Origin: Thermoplasmata archaeon
Lineage (GTDB): Archaea > Thermoplasmatota > Thermoplasmata > Lutacidiplasmatales > UBA184
Direction of reading: 5' to 3'
Assembly (NCBI GenBank): GCA_030039715.1
Contig: JASHVA010000117.1
Span: 1 to 8,521, forward strand
DNA length: 8,521 nucleotides
Position 1 is the stretch's first letter, and every line of letters begins with the position of its first letter. Below, piece by piece: positions 1-4,653 of the stretch. The notes beneath the pieces are model-generated. The model was given only the letters and a program-made list of their open reading frames with translations, did not search any database and had not been told where the DNA came from. The position numbers and the translations under genes were made by a program.

Positions 1-378
1 ACGCGGAACCTCGAGGGCTACTATGGGCCCGAGAACATGCGGAACGTGACGTTCGACCTCGAGGGTCAGGAGGGCGACATCTGGACCGGCCTCGGGACGG
101 TCGAAGTCCGGGACTACCTCATCTTCGGCGAACGCAACCCGAATCTATCGGGCACATCAACCCGAAACGGGGAGCTTCCCGCGTTCACTCGAGTCCAGTT
201 CCGGTGTCACATCGACGTACGGTCCGGCGCGACGAACTTCCACACGCGGCGCATGGACGAAACCGCGGCCCATGACCACGGGCTCGTCACGGATCCGTCC
301 GAGGTCGTGCTGGAAGGGCCCGCTCCTCCCCGATCCGGACGTCGCCGGACGCCGGGCGGGTCCACGCGGGGGGAGTAG
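1..378 (+). CDS. C-terminal part of an unrecognised protein (5' end outside window)
   Basis: The frame is open from the first base to a TAG at 376-378, and residues are readable before the first internal ATG at 37, so this is probably the 3' end of a gene that begins upstream. The first 45 or so codons favour G/C at the third position and read as alternating hydrophobic/polar segments (for example VTFDLEG and VEVRDYLIFGE), consistent with a beta-rich domain. A middle stretch (about 145-180) has weaker codon bias, and the last 25 residues are rich in Pro, Arg and Gly, like a disordered tail. I recognise no family, motif, signal peptide or membrane segment. It ends 11 bases before the convergent gene on the other strand. 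An alternative is that translation starts at ATG 37 and gives a 113-residue protein. The frame is likely real; the function is unknown. Confidence 0.55.
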   Translation, partial: TRNLEGYYGPENMRNVTFDLEGQEGDIWTGLGTVEVRDYLIFGERNPNLSGTSTRNGELPAFTRVQFRCHIDVRSGATNFHTRRMDETAAHDHGLVTDPSEVVLEGPAPPRSGRRRTPGGSTRGE

Positions 379-389
379 TCGCGCGGGAT

Positions 390-1007
390 TCAACCCCGGA
401 CGCCGACCCCGACGTTCTGAAGCAGATGCCGAAACTGCGCTCGAGAGATCCACGGCACTCGAAGGTACTTCCGCAGGTAGGCGTTCGGGACCCCGAGCCG
501 TCGGGCCTCGGCGACCGAGAACGAATACGCCTCCACCTCGGTCGGTCGGTCGGCGTAGGGAAGTCGCGCGGGCCACAGCTCCCGGCCCTGGTGCCGCTGG
601 AGGATGTGGAGGAACTCGTGGATCAGGTCCAGATACACGTCGAGCGGGGGACCGTTCCGGAGGTACTCCCGCGACACGACGATCGCGTCGTCGGGGGTCT
701 CGACCATCCGAAACCCGGCGCGGCGAACCTCGCGCGGGGTCCGCCGCGGCGCCACGTACATCCAGCCCGGTCCATCGTTCAGGTAGACCGTCGTCGCTCG
801 GGCGATCCGGAGAGTTCGGCCATCCTCGCCGGCATATTTCCGGAAGGGGACCGTCCGCTCGAACCCCCGGAAGAGCTCCAATAGCGGGTAACGCCCGGCG
901 GGCTGCGCACGATCCGGACGGAACACGGTCGGGGCTCGATAGACCGGGACCCCCGATCGGGGAACGGCGGTCGGCAGGGAGATGCGGCGTCTCGTCCGAG
1001 GGGCCAT
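390..1007 (-). CDS. Putative HExxH zinc metalloprotein (gluzincin-like), 205 aa
   Basis: A soluble 205-residue protein with a classic metallopeptidase helix: residues 130-134 read HEFLH, giving zinc ligands H130 and H134 and general base E131. A second helix at about 156-170 (PTEVEAYSFSVAEARR) carries E157 and E159, either of which could be the third ligand as in gluzincins. The N-terminal ~40 residues are Arg/Pro-rich and likely flexible; there is no signal peptide or membrane segment. A protease role is inferred from the motif alone; substrate is unknown, and such small minimal gluzincin folds also include regulators of the ImmA/IrrE type. The ATG at 1007 is the only sensible start because an in-frame TGA lies about 15 codons upstream with no start codon between. 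No clear TATA box or Shine-Dalgarno sequence precedes it. It is divergent from the DUF998 gene and converges with the gene to its left. Confidence 0.82.
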   Translation of the reverse strand: MAPRTRRRISLPTAVPRSGVPVYRAPTVFRPDRAQPAGRYPLLELFRGFERTVPFRKYAGEDGRTLRIARATTVYLNDGPGWMYVAPRRTPREVRRAGFRMVETPDDAIVVSREYLRNGPPLDVYLDLIHEFLHILQRHQGRELWPARLPYADRPTEVEAYSFSVAEARRLGVPNAYLRKYLRVPWISRAQFRHLLQNVGVGVRG

Positions 1008-1171
1008 GGGTCCGGGCGTGCCTCGAAGCCGCCCAGCAGTCGGTCAGCGCGCGGGGCAGATGAGCTCTCGGCCGACCCCACCGCGTACGGAACGGCTCAC
1101 CTTGGGCTACCGCGCCAGTCGAGGCGCAGCACCGGTCCTCGCTCCGCCCGGCCGAGGCGGATGCACACAAC

Positions 1172-1182
1172 GTCCTTAGGAC
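1172..1182 (+). promoter_or_regulatory. Weak TATA-like/palindromic element upstream of the DUF998 gene
   Basis: The 11-mer GTCCTTAGGAC is an inverted repeat (GTCCT/AGGAC around one central base). Its TTA core lies about 28 bases upstream of the ATG at 1205, which is the distance expected for a TATA box of a leaderless archaeal transcript. It is the most AT-containing spot in the 197-base gap (1008-1204) between the two divergent genes; I see nothing else of note in that gap. The match to a TATA consensus is poor, so this is tentative. Confidence 0.25.
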
Positions 1183-1204
1183 ACCACCCTCTCCGTGCCG
1201 GGAC

Positions 1205-1888
1205 ATGAGCCCGTCCCAACTCGGTCCGGACCCCGCGATGCCGGCCCGGCACCGGGCTCCGCGCCGAGCGCTCTGGGGGGCGCTGCTGTGGATCGCCGGG
1301 TCGGTCCAATTCGTACTCGCGATGATCGTGGTTCAGCTCGCGTGGACAACGCCCTACGACATCTGGACCAACGCCGTCAGCGACCTCGGGGCGGTGACGT
1401 GCGCCGAGAACGCGATGGGGACCTCGTACGTCTGCTCCCCGCTGCATGTGGTCTTCAACGTCTCGATCATCCTCTTCGGTCTCTGCATCGCGGTCGGGGC
1501 GCTGGCGGTCCGTCCCTCCCTCCCTTCGGGGCGGATCGGAACGGCGGGCGTAGCTGTCCTGATCGTCGCCGGGATCGGCGCCGCGCTCGTCGGCATATTC
1601 CCGGAGGACGTCCAGGGAGTGGGCCACGCGCTCGGAGCGTTGCTCGCGTTCGTCGGGGCAAGCGTCGCCCTGATCCTCCTTGGAGTGGCGATGAGCGGCG
1701 AGCCCCGCTGGGCTCGCTTTCGGCTCCTCTCCCTCGGCTGCGGCATCGTCTCGGGCGGGACGATCGTCGTCTCCTCCGTCGTCCCGATGATCGGGCCGCT
1801 CGGCTTCGGCGGGTACGAACGACTGATCGTCGCCCCGGCGCTGCTCTGGCTTCTGGTGGTGGGAACTGTTCTGGCCCGGGCGGGCTAG
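1205..1888 (+). CDS. DUF998 family integral membrane protein, 227 aa
   Basis: A six-helix membrane protein with the layout of DUF998 proteins. Probable helices are at residues 24-46, 79-102, 111-131, 138-162, 173-192 and 205-224. Family-typical stretches are visible: a post-TM1 loop reading YDIWTNAVSDLGAVTC, a second loop with YVCSPLH, a GIFPED motif at 130-135 followed by HALGAL, and GGYERL before the last helix. Two loop cysteines (C66, C77) could form a disulfide on the outer face. The biochemical role of this family is not established. Start at ATG 1205 is used because a weak TATA-like element sits at the leaderless distance; ATG 1238 (residue 12) is a possible alternative, since the first eleven residues look non-essential. 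The TAG stop interlocks with the stop of the opposite-strand small membrane gene. Confidence 0.88.
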   Translation: MSPSQLGPDPAMPARHRAPRRALWGALLWIAGSVQFVLAMIVVQLAWTTPYDIWTNAVSDLGAVTCAENAMGTSYVCSPLHVVFNVSIILFGLCIAVGALAVRPSLPSGRIGTAGVAVLIVAGIGAALVGIFPEDVQGVGHALGALLAFVGASVALILLGVAMSGEPRWARFRLLSLGCGIVSGGTIVVSSVVPMIGPLGFGGYERLIVAPALLWLLVVGTVLARAG

Positions 1889-2127
1889 ACGGGTCGCGGG
1901 GGATCCCGGGCGCCCGCCACGATCGCGCCCCCACCCGAGCGGAGCGGGGCGTCCTCGATCCTCTTCGCCTTGCGCGATGCGAGTAAGCACTGCACTCCCA
2001 TCACGACGAAGAGGATCGAGGCCAATCCTCCGTAGCCGAGCCCCAGCAGGAGCGCTACGACCACGAGCGCGATCGCCGCGGCGAACAGGATCGCCGAGCT
2101 GATCGCCCACTGGGCGCTCTGCTTCAC
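1885..2127 (-). CDS. Small two-helix membrane protein, 80 aa
   Basis: An 80-residue protein with two strongly hydrophobic segments at about residues 7-29 and 33-50, joined by a tight Gly-rich turn (GLGYGG), then a basic stretch (SRKAKR) and a Pro/Gly/Arg-rich C-terminal tail. By the positive-inside rule the basic loop and tail would be cytoplasmic, giving a hairpin with both ends inside. No family is recognised. Reality is supported by the clean hydrophobic pattern and by a TATA-like CTATAC on the minus strand about 27 bases upstream of the GTG start at 2127, the spacing of a leaderless archaeal gene; no Shine-Dalgarno sequence is seen. It converges on the DUF998 gene with a 4-base overlap. 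A chance hydrophobic reading of GC-rich DNA cannot be fully excluded. Confidence 0.68.
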   Translation of the reverse strand: MKQSAQWAISSAILFAAAIALVVVALLLGLGYGGLASILFVVMGVQCLLASRKAKRIEDAPLRSGGGAIVAGARDPPRPV

Positions 2128-2150
2128 GTTGGACGAATCGCTCTGCGGAC

Positions 2151-2160
2151 GTATAGACTG
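2151..2160. promoter_or_regulatory. Central TATA-like element, possibly bidirectional
   Basis: GTATAGACTG is the only TATA-like island between the small membrane gene (start 2127, minus) and the glycosidase-like gene (start 2206, plus). Read on the minus strand (CAGTCTATAC) it is about 27 bases upstream of the GTG at 2127, fitting a leaderless transcript. Read on the plus strand it predicts initiation near 2180, giving a leader of about 25 bases for the gene at 2206. An alternative plus-strand TATA-like site is GTTTAG at 2177-2182, which would make that gene leaderless. Confidence 0.5.
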
Positions 2161-2185
2161 TTCGAGTGCGCCGAGGGTTTAGGGG

Positions 2186-2218
2186 GGGTCCGCTTTCCCG
2201 GACCCGTGCAGGTCCGGG
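2186..2218 (+). promoter_or_regulatory. Mutually exclusive hairpins around the GTG start of the glycosidase-like gene
   Basis: GGTCCG occurs at 2187-2192 and 2211-2216 and its reverse complement CGGACC at 2199-2204, so the three 6-mers start exactly 12 bases apart. The middle copy can pair with the left one (7-bp stem 2186-2192/2199-2205, 6-base loop CTTTCC), leaving the GTG at 2206 free, or with the right one (8-bp stem 2197-2204/2211-2218, loop CGTGCA), which puts the GTG start codon in the loop. This looks like a possible translational on/off structure or an operator array. No experimental family is known to me; chance in GC-rich DNA remains possible. Confidence 0.4.
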
Positions 2219-3243
2219 GCGTCTGCTACGACGTGGGACGCGAGATGCTCGGCCAGAACTGGCGGCCGGACTACGACCCCTCGGCCGTCCGACGGGATTT
2301 GGAGATCATTCGCTCCGACCTCCACTGCAATGCCGTCCGCCTCCAGGGACGAGACCCGGAGCGCCTCGCCGAGGCCTCGAAGACCGCCCTCGGGCTGGGT
2401 CTCGGTGTGTGGTTCTCGCCGGAATTGTGGGACCATTCGGAGGAAGAGACGCTCGAGTACCTCGCGAAAGGGGCGGACATCGCCCAAGAGTTGTGGGAGG
2501 GGGCGCCCGAAAAAGTGGTCCTGAGCGTGGGCAGCGAACTGAGCCTGTTCGGCTACGGGTTCGTTCCGGGGGAGAACGTCCTCGAGCGACTGGGCTATCC
2601 GAAGCTCCGCGACGTCGTTCTGTCCCCCACCCACCAGGCACGGTTCCGTGCGTTCGTGGGCCGCCTCGCCGAGACGGCCCGTCAGCGGTTCCGCGGCAAG
2701 ATCACCTACGCCTCGATACCGTTCGAGCAGGTCGACTGGAGGCCGCTCGACTACGTCGGGGTCGACCTCTACCGGGGCGACCCGATGTTCGACCGGTACC
2801 CCGAGCTGCTGCGACGGTACACTTCCCTCGACAAACCCTTCGTGAACATGGAGTTCGGCTGCTGCACCTTCCGCGGCGCGGAGCGGCTCGGCGGGCGTGG
2901 GTGGGAGATCGTCGACTGGAGCACGTGGCCGCCCCGCCTTCGGGGGGAGCATCTCTACGACCAGGCCGCTCAGGCGAAAGAAGTGGCCACGTTGCTCCGA
3001 CTCAACGACGAGGCGGGAGCCTACGGTACGTTCGTGTTCACCTTCATCGAGCCCGGTGCCGGTTTACCTCCCGGCAGCGACCGGCGAGCACTTCCGAAGC
3101 TCGGATTCGACCCCGACCTTCCCCGGTACGCGCTCGTGAAGAGCTTCTACCCGGAGGACCGGCACGGGACGAGGTACCCGGGGGTCGCGTGGGAGCCGAA
3201 GGAATCGTTCGACGCGGTCGCGCAGTTCTACGGGATCCGGTGA
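2206..3243 (+). CDS. Glycosidase-like TIM-barrel protein of the group often annotated 'abortive infection protein', 345 aa
   Basis: A full-length soluble protein resembling a group common in Actinobacteria, frequently labelled 'abortive infection protein' without good evidence, whose sequence suggests a clan GH-A-like (beta/alpha)8 barrel. From memory, recognisable marks are the start VRGVCYDVG (residues 3-11), SDLHCNAVRLQG (37-48), VWFSPELWD (68-76), SVGSELSLFGYGFVPG (107-122), YVGVDLYRGD (183-192), NMEFGCCTFRGA (214-225), a second-half GAYGTFVFTFIEP, and AWEPKESFDA near the end. By analogy with GH-A enzymes, E111 (after strand 4) and E216 (after strand 7) are the candidate acid/base and nucleophile; substrate is unknown. 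The start is GTG 2206, which places the conserved N-terminus correctly; no upstream start codon exists in frame. No signal peptide, so it acts in the cytoplasm. Its start codon lies in an unusual repeat/hairpin region. A phage-defence role is not supported by anything in the window. Confidence 0.85.
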   Translation: MQVRGVCYDVGREMLGQNWRPDYDPSAVRRDLEIIRSDLHCNAVRLQGRDPERLAEASKTALGLGLGVWFSPELWDHSEEETLEYLAKGADIAQELWEGAPEKVVLSVGSELSLFGYGFVPGENVLERLGYPKLRDVVLSPTHQARFRAFVGRLAETARQRFRGKITYASIPFEQVDWRPLDYVGVDLYRGDPMFDRYPELLRRYTSLDKPFVNMEFGCCTFRGAERLGGRGWEIVDWSTWPPRLRGEHLYDQAAQAKEVATLLRLNDEAGAYGTFVFTFIEPGAGLPPGSDRRALPKLGFDPDLPRYALVKSFYPEDRHGTRYPGVAWEPKESFDAVAQFYGIR

Positions 3244-3259
3244 CGCCCCGCCCGGGGCG
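3244..3259 (+). terminator. GC-rich stem-loop directly after the stop codon
   Basis: CGCCCCGCCCGGGGCG begins at the first base after the TGA stop at 3241-3243 and folds into a 6-7 bp perfect stem with a very small loop. It lies in the 58-base gap between two convergent genes and could end transcription or protect 3' ends. It lacks the T-rich tract usual for archaeal and bacterial intrinsic termination (only TT follows), so the terminator role is uncertain. Confidence 0.35.
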
Positions 3260-3301
3260 TTCCAGATCCGTGGAGTGGCCCGGCGGCGACGGACGGGGCA
3301 G

Positions 3302-4549
3302 CTACTTTCCGAGAAGGTGGACGAGCCCGTCGGCGAGCGACCCGCTCCAGCAGGCGTAGTCGTGTCCGCCCACGAATTCGGCGTACTTCACTGCGTAGCC
3401 TTTCGCCACGAGCACGTCCCGCAGATGGCGGACGCCCGCGAGGAGGGACGCCTGAAAGCCGGGGAAGACCACCGTCTCGAACGTTCCCGCATCGAGGTAG
3501 AACTTGATCGGTTTCCGGGGAGCGGCGGCGAACTCCGCCATCAGTTCGGGGCCCGAGCGCATCTCCCCCGCGGGCGACCAAGAGAATGCGCCGGATTGCG
3601 CGAGCACGTTCCCGAAGAGTTCCGGACTTTGATACGCCGCGTACGCCGCGGCGAGCCCTCCCAGGCTGGACCCGAAGATGACCGTCTGGTGGGGCCGAAG
3701 ACTCAGGTGGTGCCGTTGCCGCAGCCACGGAACGAGCTCGTCGACCAAGAATCGTCCGAACGCCGGATTGTGGAGGAGATCGTGCTCGCGCATCCCCGCT
3801 CCGCTGTCGACCAGCACCACGACGGACGGACCGATCCGGCGGGTGCCGACGAGGTACTCTACGATCCTCGGAGTCGGGATGATGCTCTGGTAGGCCACCC
3901 CATCGAGACCGAGCAGGAGGTTGTACTGCACCGAGTGCGGCGTGAAATCCGGCGGGGTGAACACCCACACTCGGCGGGCGCCCCCGAGATGCTCGCTCCG
4001 AACGCGCTCGGTCTCCTCCTTCCAGCGCGACGGCTCTCCCATCGAGACCCACGGGTAACTCGGCGCCCCGGGTAGTGCGACCTGCGAGACGTCGACCGAG
4101 ACGTCCTTCGGGTCGTCGGGATCCTTGAACATGGTGAGCCGGGAAGGATTGTTCGGGTCGGCGACCATCGATTGGAAGTAACCGACCCAGTCGCCGCCTT
4201 TCGCGGGGTCGGGCATCGGCCTCGGGGAGAATGCGTAACACGCCCGCGCCGCGCGCGGGAGGACGAACGAACGGTACCATACCCCCGTGCGGCCGAGAGG
4301 CTGGAGGCGGGACTCGCCCCGGAGGATGTTGGCGATCGGCGTGTAGATCGTGGGAGCGGTCAAACGTCGACCCGGTCTCCACACGAACGTGACGCGCAGT
4401 TGGTCGGAATCCCCAGGGATTTCCTCGACGAGCGGGAAGCCGCCCGAGGCAAGCGACAGCCAGTCGGCGCTCCTTCGTTCGAGCGGCTTGCCACCCGTCC
4501 GGCGTAGAAACTCCGTAAGGCGAGGACTCTCGAGGCCCGTCGAGGTCAT
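3302..4549 (-). CDS. Fes-like (enterochelin esterase family) alpha/beta hydrolase, 415 aa
   Basis: A two-domain esterase with the architecture of enterochelin esterase: an N-terminal sandwich-type domain (about residues 45-165, with RVTFVWRPG and DPNNPSRLTMFKDPDDP, then LPGAPSYPW) and a C-terminal esterase-D-like alpha/beta hydrolase domain (about 185-415). The nucleophile elbow is GSSLG at 293-297 (Ser295); the catalytic His is H396 in GGHDYACW, close to the GGHD-x-x-x-W signature of Fes; D353 or a nearby acidic residue (E358) would complete the triad. In characterised members the enzyme hydrolyses ester bonds of ferric enterobactin in the cytoplasm; here no siderophore genes are seen, so the true substrate may be another ester. 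The start at ATG 4549 is preferred over the longer frame (4624) because GGAGG lies 7 bases upstream and a TATA-like box lies inside the would-be extension. No signal peptide. It is divergent from the cyclase gene. Confidence 0.87.
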   Translation of the reverse strand: MTSTGLESPRLTEFLRRTGGKPLERRSADWLSLASGGFPLVEEIPGDSDQLRVTFVWRPGRRLTAPTIYTPIANILRGESRLQPLGRTGVWYRSFVLPRAARACYAFSPRPMPDPAKGGDWVGYFQSMVADPNNPSRLTMFKDPDDPKDVSVDVSQVALPGAPSYPWVSMGEPSRWKEETERVRSEHLGGARRVWVFTPPDFTPHSVQYNLLLGLDGVAYQSIIPTPRIVEYLVGTRRIGPSVVVLVDSGAGMREHDLLHNPAFGRFLVDELVPWLRQRHHLSLRPHQTVIFGSSLGGLAAAYAAYQSPELFGNVLAQSGAFSWSPAGEMRSGPELMAEFAAAPRKPIKFYLDAGTFETVVFPGFQASLLAGVRHLRDVLVAKGYAVKYAEFVGGHDYACWSGSLADGLVHLLGK

Positions 4550-4554
4550 GGCGG

Positions 4555-4561
4555 TCCCTCC
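4555..4561 (-). promoter_or_regulatory. Shine-Dalgarno sequence that decides the esterase start
   Basis: On the minus strand GGAGGGA lies just upstream of ATG 4549, with seven bases between the GGAGG core and the start codon. This is the best ribosome binding site in the window and argues for the 415-residue form over a 440-residue form from a GTG at 4624. Confidence 0.6.
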
Positions 4562-4580
4562 GGCCGACCGAACCGTCCGA

Positions 4581-4590
4581 GGAATATAGG
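4581..4590 (-). promoter_or_regulatory. TATA box for the esterase gene
   Basis: Minus-strand CCTATATTCC contains a good archaeal TATA core (TATATT) in otherwise GC-rich sequence. Its centre is about 36 bases upstream of ATG 4549, predicting initiation near 4559 and a leader of about ten bases, short but enough to include most of the Shine-Dalgarno sequence. Confidence 0.5.
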
Positions 4591-4591
4591 C

Positions 4592-4606
4592 CGATTCAAC
4601 GAATCG
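4592..4606. promoter_or_regulatory. 15-base palindrome, candidate operator in a divergent promoter region
   Basis: CGATTC-AAC-GAATCG is a perfect 6+3+6 inverted repeat located two bases from the esterase TATA box and about 20 bases before the cyclase TATA-like element. Its position between two divergent genes suggests a binding site for a dimeric regulator acting on one or both. The right part (ACGAATCGC, 4599-4607) recurs at 2133-2141 in front of the small membrane gene. Confidence 0.4.
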
Positions 4607-4624
4607 CCTTCGCGACGAGTGCAC

Positions 4625-4632
4625 GCTTAAGC
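4625..4632 (+). promoter_or_regulatory. TATA-like element for the cyclase gene
   Basis: GCTTAAGC is centred about 26 bases upstream of the GTG start at 4654, the spacing of a leaderless archaeal transcript. The consensus match is moderate (TTAA core); it is also a self-complementary 8-mer. Confidence 0.35.
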
Positions 4633-4653
4633 GGCCGGAGGCTTCGGCGGGGC

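Noticed and set aside
538..554. Tandem GGTC-like run (TCGGTCGGTCGG)
   Set aside because: Short and fully explained by codons for the zinc-site helix of the HExxH protein; not a repeat array.
272..1063. 263-residue plus-strand open frame across the HExxH gene
   Set aside because: Arg/Ser/Pro-rich with no domain; antisense shadow of the minus-strand gene.
157..1206. 349-residue open frame on the minus strand overlapping the HExxH gene
   Set aside because: Low-complexity Arg/Pro/Gly-rich translation in an alternate frame of a real gene, typical of GC-rich shadow frames.
1097..2110. 337-residue minus-strand open frame antisense to the DUF998 gene
   Set aside because: Composition dominated by Arg, Asp and Pro; antisense of a clear six-helix membrane protein.
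2166..3359. 397-residue plus-strand frame overlapping the glycosidase-like gene
   Set aside because: Runs through a well-recognised gene in another frame and shows no family-like segments.
3275..4075. 266-residue plus-strand frame antisense to the esterase
   Set aside because: The minus-strand esterase has catalytic motifs; this frame is its complement shadow.
4550..4624. N-terminal 25-residue extension of the esterase
   Set aside because: The TATA-like box and palindrome lie inside it, and a good Shine-Dalgarno sequence precedes the internal ATG at 4549.
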